Shown here one piece after another: positions 43,864 through 52,503 of a stretch of DNA of 64,000 bases; within the stretch, counting starts at the first letter, position 1, and each line of letters opens with the position of its first letter. The DNA lies in NCBI RefSeq assembly GCF_900199635.1, contig NZ_LT962687.1:156501-220500 (forward strand). The letters run 5' to 3'. The notes beneath the pieces were generated by a model. It was not told where the DNA came from and did no database searches. It was given only the letters and a program-made list of their open reading frames with translations. The DNA is from Anaerotruncus massiliensis (ex Togo et al. 2026) (GTDB lineage Bacteria; Bacillota; Clostridia; Oscillospirales; Ruminococcaceae). Position numbers and translations under genes: made by a program.

Positions 43864-45405
43864 ATGGAACCTGTATTCGTAGGCTGGCTGTCGCTGCTGC
43901 CGCCCATTATCGCGATCGGCCTCGCGCTGATCACCAAGGAGGTCATCTCCTCGCTGATGATCGGCATCCTGTCGGGGGCGCTCATCTATGCGCTCAATAC
44001 CGGCCTCAATCCGGTGGTCGGCGTCGCGGAGACGACCTTCAAGCTGATGGCGGGCCGTATGGACGTCAACATCCTGTTGTTTTTGGCGCTGCTCGGCGCG
44101 CTGGTCGTCGTCATGCAGATGGCGGGCGGCTCGCGGGCGTACGGCCGTTGGGCCTCCAGCAAGCTCAAGAGCAAGCGCAGCGCCCTGCTCGCGACGAGTG
44201 CGCTCGGCGCGCTCATCTTCATCGACGACTATTTCAACTGCCTCACCGTCGGCACCGTCATGAAGCCGGTCACCGACAAGTACGGCGTTTCCCGCGCGAA
44301 GCTCGCGTACATCATCGACGCGACGGCCGCGCCCATCTGCATCATCGCGCCGATTTCCAGCTGGGCGGCGGCCGTGGGCTCCAACCTGGCGGTGACGGGC
44401 GCGTTTGAAAGCGATCTGGGCGCCTTTGTGGCCACCATCCCCTACAACCTCTACGCGCTGCTCTCCATCGTCATGGTGGTCGCGCTCTGCTGCACCAACC
44501 TCGACTTCGGCCCGATGGCGGGCGCGGAGGCGCGCGCGGCCAAGGGCGAGCTCGGCGCGGTGGACACCACCGTGGGCGAGGAACTGCCCGTCAACGACAA
44601 GGGCCACGTCTACGACATGATCATCCCCGTCGTGGCGCTGATTATTTTCTCGATCCTCGCGATGCTGTGGAACGGCGGCTTCTGGGGCGAGGACCCGGCC
44701 TTCCATTCGGTCGGCGCGGCGTTTGGCAACTGCACCGCCTCCGAGGCGCTGGTCATCGGCGGCTTCGGCGGCCTCATCGTGGCGTTCCTGCTCTTCGTGC
44801 CGCGCGGCGTGGTCCACTATAAGGACTTCATGGCCGGCATCGGCGAGGGCGTCAAGTCGATGGTCCCCGCGGACATCATCCTCATCCTCGCCTGGACGAT
44901 CAGCGGCGTCTGCCGCGACCTGCTCATGACGGGCGAATTCGTCAAGGGCCTCGTCGAAAACGGAGGCTTCCCCGGCTTCCTGCTGCCCGCGCTGGTCTTT
45001 GCGATCGCCGCATTCCTCTCCTTCGCGATGGGCACCGCCTGGGGCACCTTCGGCATCCTGATCCCGATCATCGTCCCCGTCTGCATGGCGGCCGCTCCCC
45101 AGCTGCTGGTCGTCTCCCTCTCCGCGACGCTGGCGGGCAGCGTTTTCGGCGACCACTGCTCCCCCATCTCCGACACGACGATCCTGTCGTCCACCGGCGC
45201 GGGCTGCAACCACATCGAGCACGTCTCCACCCAGATGGTCTACGCGCTCACCGTGGCGGTCTGCTGCTTCTTTGGCTATATCGTGGCGGGCCTGACCGGG
45301 GGCAACATCCCGATCACCCTCGGCGTATCCATCGTCCTGCTGCTGGGCGCGCTCTTTGTCCTCCACCGGCTGTTCGCCAACAGGGGTGAAAAACAGGCCG
45401 CTTAA
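43864..45405 (+). CDS. NhaC family Na+/H+ (or dicarboxylate-type) antiporter
   Basis: 513 aa, about 12 helices. FIDDYFNCLTVGTVMKPVTD, APICIIAPISSWAAAVG, MGTAWGTFGILIPIIVPVC and GDHCSPISDTTILSSTGAGC with NHIEHVSTQMVYAL are the NhaC family signature; some members exchange malate/lactate or arginine/ornithine rather than protons. The GAGGGGG site is 11 nt before ATG 43864. Single gene. Confidence 0.88.
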   Translation: MEPVFVGWLSLLPPIIAIGLALITKEVISSLMIGILSGALIYALNTGLNPVVGVAETTFKLMAGRMDVNILLFLALLGALVVVMQMAGGSRAYGRWASSKLKSKRSALLATSALGALIFIDDYFNCLTVGTVMKPVTDKYGVSRAKLAYIIDATAAPICIIAPISSWAAAVGSNLAVTGAFESDLGAFVATIPYNLYALLSIVMVVALCCTNLDFGPMAGAEARAAKGELGAVDTTVGEELPVNDKGHVYDMIIPVVALIIFSILAMLWNGGFWGEDPAFHSVGAAFGNCTASEALVIGGFGGLIVAFLLFVPRGVVHYKDFMAGIGEGVKSMVPADIILILAWTISGVCRDLLMTGEFVKGLVENGGFPGFLLPALVFAIAAFLSFAMGTAWGTFGILIPIIVPVCMAAAPQLLVVSLSATLAGSVFGDHCSPISDTTILSSTGAGCNHIEHVSTQMVYALTVAVCCFFGYIVAGLTGGNIPITLGVSIVLLLGALFVLHRLFANRGEKQAA

Positions 45406-45426
45406 AACCTGCCGCAATCAAAAGAA

Positions 45427-45462
45427 CCGGGCCGCTGCCAATGGCAGCGGCCCGGTGTTTCA
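45427..45462. terminator. Bidirectional terminator between NhaC and GT2 genes
   Basis: CCGGGCCGCTGCC, loop AAT, GGCAGCGGCCCGG, flanked by T-rich sequence on both strands. Confidence 0.82.
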
Positions 45463-45482
45463 TTGTATGGATAGCGTCCGCT

Positions 45483-46430
45483 TCAGTCGTTGAGAAGCTG
45501 GTCGATCACAAAGCGGGGGCGGTGCTTGACCTCCTTATAGATCTTGCCGATATACTCGCCGAGGATTCCCAGGCAGAGCAGCTGGATGCCGCCGAGCGCC
45601 CAGACGGAACCCATGAGGGTGGTCCAGCCCTCGACCGTGTGGCCGAAGAGCTTTGTGACGAGCAGCCAGAGCAGGCAGAGCACGCTGACCGCGAAGATCA
45701 GCACCCCGAGGGTGGTGATGAGGCGGATGGGCTTGACCGAGAAGGAGGTGATGCCGTCGACGGCAAAGGAGAGCATCTTTTTCAGCGGGTATTTGGATTC
45801 GCCCGCGAACCGTTCGCTGCGCTCGTAGGCCACGACCGAGGTGCGAAAGCCGATGAGCGGCACGATGCCGCGCAGGAAGAGGTTGACCTCGCCGTACTGG
45901 GAGAGCGCCTCGAGGGCGCGGCGGCTCATGAGGCGGTAGTCGGCGTGGTTCTGGACGATCTCCACCCCCATCCACCGGAGGAAGCGGTAGTAGCCGACCG
46001 CCGTGGTGCGCTTGAAGAGGGTGTCCTTTTTGCGGGAGGAGCGCACGCCGTAGACGATGTCGCTGCCCGCCTGGTACTCGGCGACGAACCGGTCGACCGC
46101 GTCGACGTCGTCCTGCAGGTCTGCGTCCATCGAGATGGCGATGTCGCAGAGGTCCTTGGCCACGGTGAGCCCCGCCACGAGCGCGTTCTGGTGGCCCTGG
46201 TTGTGGGAGAGCTTGAGGCCGGAAAAGAGCGGGTCGCGCTCATGCAGCTCGGAGATGAGCTGCCAGGTCGTGTCGCGGCTGCCGTCGTCCACAAAGAGGA
46301 CGCGGCTCTGCGGGGAGACGGTCCCGGCGGCGATCATGCCGCCCAGCTTTGCCTTAAGGCGTTTGGAGGTCTCGGGCAGCACCTCCTGCTCGTTGTAGCA
46401 GGGGATGACCAGGTATAAAATTTCATTCAT
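45483..46430 (-). CDS. GT2 family glycosyltransferase (DPM1/GtrB-like)
   Basis: 315 aa. GT-A domain: LYLVIPCYNEQEVLPETSKR, FVDDGSRDTTW, ISMDADLQDD (DxD) and the RSSRKKDTLFKR loop. Two C-terminal membrane helices (LITTLGVLIFAVSVLCLLWL, LMGSVWALGGIQLLCLGILG). Such enzymes load a sugar onto undecaprenyl phosphate. ATGA overlap with the YfhO gene suggests the pair decorates a cell-envelope polymer. Confidence 0.92.
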   Translation of the reverse strand: MNEILYLVIPCYNEQEVLPETSKRLKAKLGGMIAAGTVSPQSRVLFVDDGSRDTTWQLISELHERDPLFSGLKLSHNQGHQNALVAGLTVAKDLCDIAISMDADLQDDVDAVDRFVAEYQAGSDIVYGVRSSRKKDTLFKRTTAVGYYRFLRWMGVEIVQNHADYRLMSRRALEALSQYGEVNLFLRGIVPLIGFRTSVVAYERSERFAGESKYPLKKMLSFAVDGITSFSVKPIRLITTLGVLIFAVSVLCLLWLLVTKLFGHTVEGWTTLMGSVWALGGIQLLCLGILGEYIGKIYKEVKHRPRFVIDQLLND

Positions 46431-49000
46431 TGCGTTTCCTCCCCGGAATCGGGCGTTTCATCAAACCAGGAGGCGGGCGGCGGCTCAGGCGGGCCGTCCG
46501 CGTCCTCTTCGCGCGTCCCGTCCGCATCGTCGATGCCGGACGCGCCGGGCCCGGCTTCCCCGCCGCCGGGCGCGCCGCCGCCCTCCGGCGGCTCCGCGCT
46601 CGCCCCCTTCCACTCGGCGGCCGGCTCCCCGCCGGCCAGCTCGTCGGTCATCTCCCGCAGGGGAGGCCGGGGCGGGTCGTCGGGCGTTCTGCCGTACCGC
46701 TTCCAGAGCAGCAGGTAGATGACGAGCAGCAGCGCCGCGCCCAGCGTGAGGAGGACGCCGGCGTAGAGGCCGGGCGTCGTGTAGGTGAAGCGGATGACGT
46801 TGTCCCCGGCGGGGGCACGCACCGCCATGAAACCGAGCGCGGCCTTTTCGATCTGGGCGGGCTGGCCGTTCACGGTGGCGGACCAGCCGGAATCGTAGGG
46901 CACCGAGTAGAAGACGAGGTTTTCCCGCGGCAGGTCGATGCGGGAGGTGAAGCCGCGGTTGTCGGTCGTGAATTCATAGCCCGCGGTCTCCCGCCGCGCG
47001 AGGCAGTCGGCGTAATAGTCCTCCTCGTCGAGGCCGCCGTAGTATTCCTTGGGCATATATTCGAGGATATCGCCGTGGCGGGCGGCCGCCTCGTCCTTGA
47101 GGACGAGCGCGTGCAGCAGCACGGCGGCGCGGTCCTCCTCGGGGACCTCCTCGAGGTCGCGCACGGTGATATAGTAGTCGTAGGTGAAGCCCATGGGGAT
47201 GAAATATTCGTTCTCATAGAGGTTGTAGCCGAGCTGGACCGACCGGGGCTCCCAGCCGGGCATCGGCTCCTGCTCGGGGTCGTCCGTCTTGATGAAGAGC
47301 CAGCGCACCGAAAGCAGCGGGCGCAGCTGGTAATACTCCGTTTCGGGCTTGGAGGAGACGTCCCGCTTGACGCCCACCTTGGGGTAGAACTCCATGATCG
47401 AGACGGGCACGATCGAGTGAAAGGTCTGGATGTTGGGCAGGTGCCAGAACATGCCGAGGTTGTCCATGCCGTGGTAGATGTCCGTGCGGGCAAAGGTGCC
47501 GTCGTCGGGCAGCTCAAGCTCATAGCGGCCCGCCAGCGCGGTGTCGCGCAGGAAATCGGGCTTGTCCGAATGGGTCTTGCCGGTGGCGATGAAGGTGATC
47601 GAATAGCACGCGCACACAAAGCAGAGCGCGGCAGTCATGATGCGCATGAAGCCCCTTGTGTTTCGCCAGCGGCGGATGATGAGCCAGAGCGCGAGGAGGC
47701 CGAGCATCGCGATGCCGGCGGTGGCCGCGAACCGTTCGGGATATTTGGCCAGCCCAATCTTGACGCCGCCGTCCGACTGGAGGGTGGGGGTGAGGCCGAG
47801 GATGGCGGTGACGACGGCGGTGAACAGGAGCGTCCACCGGAACCCCTTGTCGAGGTCGACCGAGCGGTTTTCAAGCGCGAGCACGGTGGCGAGCGCCATC
47901 AGCAGGATGGGCATGTAGTACCAGCGCGCGTAGTAGGAGTTGTTGAAGAGGATGAAGATGCTGTTGAGCCCGGGCACGAGCGCGACGACGGCGCAGACGA
48001 GCAGGATGCGGCGGAGCCAGTCGCGCTTGGAGCGGACGTAGGCGATGACGCCGGTCATGCTGACGAAGGGCAGCCACGCCGAAAGGGAGGCCCACTTGGC
48101 CCCGCGGTCGGGGAAGAGGTTGGGGCGGCTGGGCAGGTCGGGCGGGAAGAAGGCGGAGGAGACGATCGCGGGGTAGAGCTGCTGGTGCCAGTAGAGCCAG
48201 AGGTTCCAGCCGCTGAGCAGCTCGTCCGCGCCGGTGCGCGGGTTGCCCATGATCGCCAGGACGGCGGGCAAAAAGAGCGCCATTGAAAGCAGGAGCCCGA
48301 GCACCGATTCAAACGCCGTCCAGAAGAAGCGGCGCAGGTTCATGCGCCAGTCGGGGGAGAGGGCGCGGATGATGAAATAGAGGACGACGAAAACGACCTC
48401 GCCGATGAAGAACCAGTAGTTCACAAAGGCGTTGATTGCGACGGCAAGGGCGAAGACGCCCCGGCGGTTATGGACGATCAGCTCCTCAAGCCCGACGAGC
48501 AGGAGCGGGAAGAAGACGATCGCCTCGTGGAAGTGGTTGAAGAAGACGTTGTAGACGGCGAACCCGGAAAAGGCGTAGAGCAGCCCGCCGAAGACGGCAT
48601 AATCGCGTTCCTTCACAAACCGCTTGAGGTAGAGGGTGCCGGTGAAAGCGGCGCAGGCGTGCTTGAGAATGAGCAGCGGTCCCATCAGATGGGGGACGAA
48701 GGAGGTGGGGAAGGGCAGGGTCAGCCAGAAAAACGGGCTTCCAAGCAGGTAGAAGCTGTAGGAGCCGATAAAGTTGGCGCCCAGGTCGGTATACCAGTTC
48801 CAGAAGAGATCCCCGGACCGCACCGCCTCGTGGGCGAGCTTATAGAACGGGATCTGCTGGACGTTAAAATCCCCGTAAAAGAAAAAGTACCCCTTGTCCC
48901 AGATGATGAACGGGAGAAAGATGACGGCGGCTGTCACCAGTGCGATCAGAAACGCCCTGCGGCAGCTGCCCTTATTCTGCGTCTGTGACGTGAGCGGCAT
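46427..49000 (-). CDS. YfhO family membrane protein (GT-C type glycosyltransferase)
   Basis: 857 aa, about a dozen helices (IALVTAAVIFLPFIIWDKGY, FFYGDFNVQQIPFYKLAHEA), a large extracellular domain and a final helix (LYAGVLLTLGAALLLVIYLL). The Asp after the first helix fits GT-C proteins. YfhO-type proteins transfer lipid-linked sugars to teichoic acids outside the cell with the help of a GT2/flippase pair. The C-terminal 80 residues are a disordered Pro/Glu/Ala/Gly-rich tail. ATG 49000 has TTGGAGG upstream; TATAAT on the minus strand at 49051-49046 is a probable -10 box. Confidence 0.87.
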   Translation of the reverse strand: MPLTSQTQNKGSCRRAFLIALVTAAVIFLPFIIWDKGYFFFYGDFNVQQIPFYKLAHEAVRSGDLFWNWYTDLGANFIGSYSFYLLGSPFFWLTLPFPTSFVPHLMGPLLILKHACAAFTGTLYLKRFVKERDYAVFGGLLYAFSGFAVYNVFFNHFHEAIVFFPLLLVGLEELIVHNRRGVFALAVAINAFVNYWFFIGEVVFVVLYFIIRALSPDWRMNLRRFFWTAFESVLGLLLSMALFLPAVLAIMGNPRTGADELLSGWNLWLYWHQQLYPAIVSSAFFPPDLPSRPNLFPDRGAKWASLSAWLPFVSMTGVIAYVRSKRDWLRRILLVCAVVALVPGLNSIFILFNNSYYARWYYMPILLMALATVLALENRSVDLDKGFRWTLLFTAVVTAILGLTPTLQSDGGVKIGLAKYPERFAATAGIAMLGLLALWLIIRRWRNTRGFMRIMTAALCFVCACYSITFIATGKTHSDKPDFLRDTALAGRYELELPDDGTFARTDIYHGMDNLGMFWHLPNIQTFHSIVPVSIMEFYPKVGVKRDVSSKPETEYYQLRPLLSVRWLFIKTDDPEQEPMPGWEPRSVQLGYNLYENEYFIPMGFTYDYYITVRDLEEVPEEDRAAVLLHALVLKDEAAARHGDILEYMPKEYYGGLDEEDYYADCLARRETAGYEFTTDNRGFTSRIDLPRENLVFYSVPYDSGWSATVNGQPAQIEKAALGFMAVRAPAGDNVIRFTYTTPGLYAGVLLTLGAALLLVIYLLLWKRYGRTPDDPPRPPLREMTDELAGGEPAAEWKGASAEPPEGGGAPGGGEAGPGASGIDDADGTREEDADGPPEPPPASWFDETPDSGEETQ

Positions 49001-49169
49001 TGCAAAACCTCCAAGCTGACAAATGGGGGGAAGATACCTTACTAAATTATACCACAAATGACGGCGTTTAAAAGCCCGCCGAAAATTTTCCTGCAAAGGC
49101 TTTCTTTTCTTTCAGTGGCCGATATGGTATCATTTGATGCAGAAGACCGCCCAGGAAAGGAGCAGGATG

Positions 49170-49733
49170 ATGGAACCCTATGGATTTTTTGCGATGCTTT
49201 CCCGAATGAAATACATCAGCCGCTGGGGCCTCATGCGTAATTCCCGCACCGAGAACCTCAGCGAGCACACCCTCGAAACCGCTTATTTTGCCCACGCGCT
49301 CGCCCTCATCGAGGGGGCGGACCCCGCGCGGGTGGTGCTCTGCGCCCTCTACCACGATTGCAGCGAGATCCTCACCGGCGACCTGCCCACCCCCGTCAAA
49401 TACCACAATCCCGCCATCAAGGAGAGCTACAAGGCCATCGAGGAGGCTGCCGCCGGCCGGCTGCTCGCCACCCTGCCCTCCGAGCTGGCCGAACGGTACC
49501 GTCCCTGCTTCTTCGAGGAGGACCCGCAGGTCCGCCGGCTCGTCAAGGCCGCGGACAAGCTCTCCGCGCTCGTCAAGTGCATCGAGGAGATCCGCATGGG
49601 CAACGACGATTTCCTCAGCGCCCGCGAATCCCAGCTCGCCGCCCTGCGTGAGATGGGGATCCCCGCCGTCGACATTTTTTTGCGGGAGTATCTGCCCGCC
49701 TTCGACCGCACCCTCGACGAGATCAGCAGGTGA
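49170..49733 (+). CDS. HD-domain 5'-deoxynucleotidase, YfbR-like
   Basis: 187 aa. FFAMLSRMKYISRWGLMRNS, ENLSEHTLETAYFAHALALI (first His), LCALYHDCSEILTGDLPTPV (HD pair) and LVKAADKLSALVKCIEEIRM match YfbR, which removes phosphate from dNMPs. AAAGGAG is 7 nt before ATG 49170 (ATG 49167 adjoins it). Confidence 0.88.
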   Translation: MEPYGFFAMLSRMKYISRWGLMRNSRTENLSEHTLETAYFAHALALIEGADPARVVLCALYHDCSEILTGDLPTPVKYHNPAIKESYKAIEEAAAGRLLATLPSELAERYRPCFFEEDPQVRRLVKAADKLSALVKCIEEIRMGNDDFLSARESQLAALREMGIPAVDIFLREYLPAFDRTLDEISR

Positions 49734-49779
49734 GATCTTTCCGGTTTCCCGTCCCGCGGGCAAAGGCCGCCCGACAGTC

Positions 49780-49812
49780 TTGAAAAACGATCCCTTTTGC
49801 GTATCATGATAC
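49780..49812 (+). promoter_or_regulatory. Promoter with overlapping palindrome upstream of the ECF S gene
   Basis: TTGAAA (49780-49785), 16-nt spacer, TATCAT (49802-49807). The -10 is inside a perfect 12-bp palindrome GTATCATGATAC (49801-49812), a candidate repressor site controlling vitamin uptake. Confidence 0.55.
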
Positions 49813-49830
49813 CTGTGAGGAGGCGTTCCA

Positions 49831-50403
49831 ATGACCCATACGGATGAAAAGGTAAAATGGATCACCCGCACGGCGCTGTGCACGGCGCTTGTGCTGCTTG
49901 CGCAGATTGTCGGCAGGATGCTGCCCGCGGGGGCGGTGATCGCCGGGCCGTTCAGCATCAACCAGCTGGTGACCGGCTCGCTGGTCAATCTGGTCCTGAT
50001 TTTGGCGGCGGCCAGCGTGGGACTCTGGTCGGGGGTGGCCTGCGGGGTCGTCTCGTCGGTTCTGGCGGCGCTGCTCGGCATGACGCCGGTGCCCTTCATC
50101 GTACCAGCGATCGCGCTTGGAAACGCGGTGATCGCCGCGGCGGCGTGGTTTTTCCTCGGGAAATCGCACGGCACGGGCCGGCGGGCGGCCGGCGTGCTGG
50201 TCGGCGCCGGTGCGAAATGCGCGGCGCTGTGGCTGACGGTTCCGGCGATCCTGGGGATGCTCCCCAATGTGCCGCCCAAGCAGGCGCAGATGCTGTCGGT
50301 GATGTTTTCCTGGCCGCAGTTTGTGACCGCGCTGGCCGGCGGCGCGCTGGCGCTCGCGGTCTATCCGGCGTTAAGCCGGGCGGTGGGCGGCCGCGGGGAA
50401 TAA
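49831..50403 (+). CDS. ECF transporter S component
   Basis: 190 aa, about six helices: TRTALCTALVLLAQIVGRML, GPFSINQLVTGSLVNLVLIL, GLWSGVACGVVSSVLAALLG, TPVPFIVPAIALGNAVIAAA. Substrate-binding subunit for a vitamin or related cofactor, working with an EcfAAT module that is not in this window. GAGGAGG is 6 nt before the start. Substrate not assignable. Confidence 0.85.
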   Translation: MTHTDEKVKWITRTALCTALVLLAQIVGRMLPAGAVIAGPFSINQLVTGSLVNLVLILAAASVGLWSGVACGVVSSVLAALLGMTPVPFIVPAIALGNAVIAAAAWFFLGKSHGTGRRAAGVLVGAGAKCAALWLTVPAILGMLPNVPPKQAQMLSVMFSWPQFVTALAGGALALAVYPALSRAVGGRGE

Positions 50404-50504
50404 ATATACGCCGTTTTTCCGCTGCGAACCCACACGCGATGCATAAGAACAAATTTTTATGCATATCTTTTCATGAGATTCCCCTGTAAAATTTGCAGGT
50501 TCCT

Positions 50505-50533
50505 TTGACAATTGCTGTCGAATGGGGTAAGAT
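50505..50533 (+). promoter_or_regulatory. Promoter of the DUF4870-like gene
   Basis: Consensus TTGACA (50505-50510), 17-nt spacer, TAAGAT (50528-50533). Confidence 0.75.
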
Positions 50534-50570
50534 AAAGAGGAGCCTTGGGAAATTTTGAGGAGGTTATTTC

Positions 50571-50861
50571 GTGAACAAAAAAACGACCGGTATTGTCGCG
50601 TACATCACCTGGATCGGCTGGATCATCGCGTTTTTCGCGGGCGACAAGGAGGGTGCGAAGTTCCACCTGAATCAGGCCCTTGTCATTTTCCTGGCTGGCA
50701 TCGTGTGCAGCATCATCGCCCGGATCACCATCGTCGGTGCGATCATCGGCGGAATCGCCAGCATCGTGGTGTTCATTTTCTGGATCATGGGCCTTGTCGC
50801 CGCCTGCAAAGAGGAAGAGAAAGAGGTTCCTCTGCTCGGCAAAATCAAACTCCTGAAATAA
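50571..50861 (+). CDS. Small DUF4870-like membrane protein
   Basis: 96 aa, about three helices (GIVAYITWIGWIIAFFAGDK, FHLNQALVIFLAGIVCSIIA, IGGIASIVVFIFWIMGLVAA) and a charged end EEEKEVPLLGKIKLLK. The AKFHLNQ motif after helix 1 is typical of DUF4870/Tic20-like proteins. GTG start with GAGGAGG upstream. Confidence 0.8.
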   Translation: MNKKTTGIVAYITWIGWIIAFFAGDKEGAKFHLNQALVIFLAGIVCSIIARITIVGAIIGGIASIVVFIFWIMGLVAACKEEEKEVPLLGKIKLLK

Positions 50862-51002
50862 GATTTCTGCGGCGTTTATCCACTATTTCGTCCCAAGGAA
50901 TCATGCGCTCCGCGTAAGCGGCGCGAACATCGCCCGGCGGGAAACCGCCGGGCTTCGGTTTTGTCCGGACGCATCCCGTCTCCGGACACGTCGTGAAATA
51001 CC

Positions 51003-51055
51003 AAAACAGGCCGGAACGGCGCCGCATCCGCGGCGCCGTTCCGGCCTGTTTTTTT
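51003..51055. terminator. Long bidirectional terminator
   Basis: A 23-bp stem (AAAACAGGCCGGAACGGCGC ... pairing with GCCGTTCCGGCCTGTTTT), loop ATCC, then T7. It faces both the DUF4870-like gene and the convergent GntR gene. A second hairpin (GCCCGGCGG/CCGCCGGGC) lies at 50931-50952. Confidence 0.88.
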
Positions 51056-51094
51056 GATTGCTTAACGGGACCGATCCGTGTGACGGTTCGCGCC

Positions 51095-51823
51095 TCAGGT
51101 AAGCGCGACGAAGGCGTTATGCTCACGCGGGCTTTCCTGGCTTCCTTTCACCAGCGCCAGCGCGATCTGGTTACGCGATTCGACAAGCTGCATGTTCAAA
51201 AGCTCGGATGCCTTCGCCTCGTCCTGGCAGGCCAGCGCCTCGAGAATGTCGATGTGCTGCTGGGCGACGTAGAGAAGGTCGTTGCTGGAGGGCCAGATGA
51301 TGGAATCCTCACAGATGTCCCAGAAAGCGGTCAGCAGCTGCTTGAAAAACAGGTTTCCCGTGCAGGCGAAGAGGGTGCAGTGGAAATCCCGGTCGAAGCT
51401 TTCAAACGACTCGCCGGCCTGGGCGCATTTGAGCATCGCGTCGGTATGGTGGCGCAGCTGCAAAAGGTCGTCCGGCCGCAGGTTCTGCATGGCGATGGGG
51501 AGCGACGAGAGCTCCAGACATTTCCGGATCTCGAAAAAGTCGAGCAGCAGAGACGGCCGGCACTTGATGAACGGGGCCCAGATGTTTTTGATCTGGACGC
51601 CCAAATCCGGAAACTGCGCATAGCGGCCGCTGCCCTGCTGCGAAACGATGATGCCGTTGACGGCATAGGCGTTCAAAATTTCGCGCAAAGCAAACCGGTT
51701 GATCTGGAAACGCTCCATCAACTCCTGTTCCGTGGGGAGCTTCTTGTGCTCGTCGATGCACTCCATAATCAATTCCGCGATCTGATCGTTTATGAAATTG
51801 TTCGATCCCGTTGTGTCTGGCAT
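51095..51823 (-). CDS. GntR family regulator, FadR subfamily
   Basis: 242 aa. Winged helix-turn-helix with LPTEQELMERFQINRFALRE and ILNAYAVNGIIVSQQGSGRY, then a helical FCD effector domain (FEIRKCLELSSLPIAMQNL, FDRDFHCTLFACTGNLFFK, HIDILEALACQDEAKASELL) with His residues for a metal-bound acid ligand. ATG 51823 is chosen over 51919 because a promoter at 51902-51929 lies inside the longer reading frame. Probably controls the divergent sugar operon in response to an acidic intermediate. Confidence 0.88.
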   Translation of the reverse strand: MPDTTGSNNFINDQIAELIMECIDEHKKLPTEQELMERFQINRFALREILNAYAVNGIIVSQQGSGRYAQFPDLGVQIKNIWAPFIKCRPSLLLDFFEIRKCLELSSLPIAMQNLRPDDLLQLRHHTDAMLKCAQAGESFESFDRDFHCTLFACTGNLFFKQLLTAFWDICEDSIIWPSSNDLLYVAQQHIDILEALACQDEAKASELLNMQLVESRNQIALALVKGSQESPREHNAFVALT

Positions 51824-51901
51824 GGTGTGATAGATGTTCCTCTCAACAAAAATTTGGACGGCAGCGAATAGAAAAAATGGACAGAGCGATCTTCTCAAAT
51901 T

Positions 51902-51929
51902 AGTATAACCTATTTCCATAAAAAATCAA
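51902..51929 (-). promoter_or_regulatory. Promoter of the GntR regulator gene
   Basis: Minus strand TTGATT (51929-51924), 16-nt spacer, TATACT (51907-51902). Confidence 0.65.
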
Positions 51930-52418
51930 TAGCGAGTAATGAATAAAATAAATATATCAATCAATTTAAAAAACGCCCGCAACAAATCCCAATAGATGGA
52001 AAATCAAGGTGTTTTTGTTAGATAGAGGAGGGGGCGGTGTTTTTGACGGCGCCTCTCTTTTTACCAGTGGTCAGCGGGGTGATATCGGGTGGCGGGAGGA
52101 GGGTCTCGTTCAAATTTGAAAAAAGAGCCGAAAAGCCTCCGTGAAACAGTTATTAAAAACTATTGCATTCCGGTAAATAAATTATACTTCAAAGAAAATA
52201 AATGTCAATCAATATTTGATATAATGTCAATGTATAAAAATAACATTTGCAAATTTATTGACTGATTAATGCTTCTAAAACGCCTACATTATTATGCAAA
52301 ATAGACGATTTACCATAATATTGACAAAATATCATAGTTAAAGTGGATGAAAACCTAGAACCGGGTTTGGCGAAAAGGCTGAAATATCAAATAAATTCGT
52401 AAAAAAATCAAAAATTGA

Positions 52419-52447
52419 TTGAACTATTCCAAGTATTTAGCTATAAT
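52419..52447 (+). promoter_or_regulatory. Promoter of the sugar ABC operon
   Basis: TTGAAC (52419-52424), 17-nt spacer, TATAAT (52442-52447). An inverted repeat CGAAATA-N9-TATTTCG (52455-52477) follows at about +1 to +25 and may be the GntR operator. Confidence 0.78.
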
Positions 52448-52503
52448 TGTGACACGAAATACCTGAAATTTATTTCGGGGAAAAATGAAAAGGAGATTGA
52501 AAG

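Larger units (their letters stand above)
51824..52503. other. AT-rich divergent regulatory region
   Basis: 680 bp without a gene and visibly richer in A+T than the rest. It contains the GntR promoter (51902-51929), two AATGTCAAT direct repeats (52201-52209 and 52223-52231), the ABC operon promoter (52419-52447) and a CGAAATA/TATTTCG inverted repeat (52455-52477). Confidence 0.7.

Noticed and set aside
43840-45417. 525-codon minus-strand ORF
   Set aside because: Exact shadow of the NhaC gene; His/Arg/Asp-rich composition typical of antisense translation of membrane proteins.
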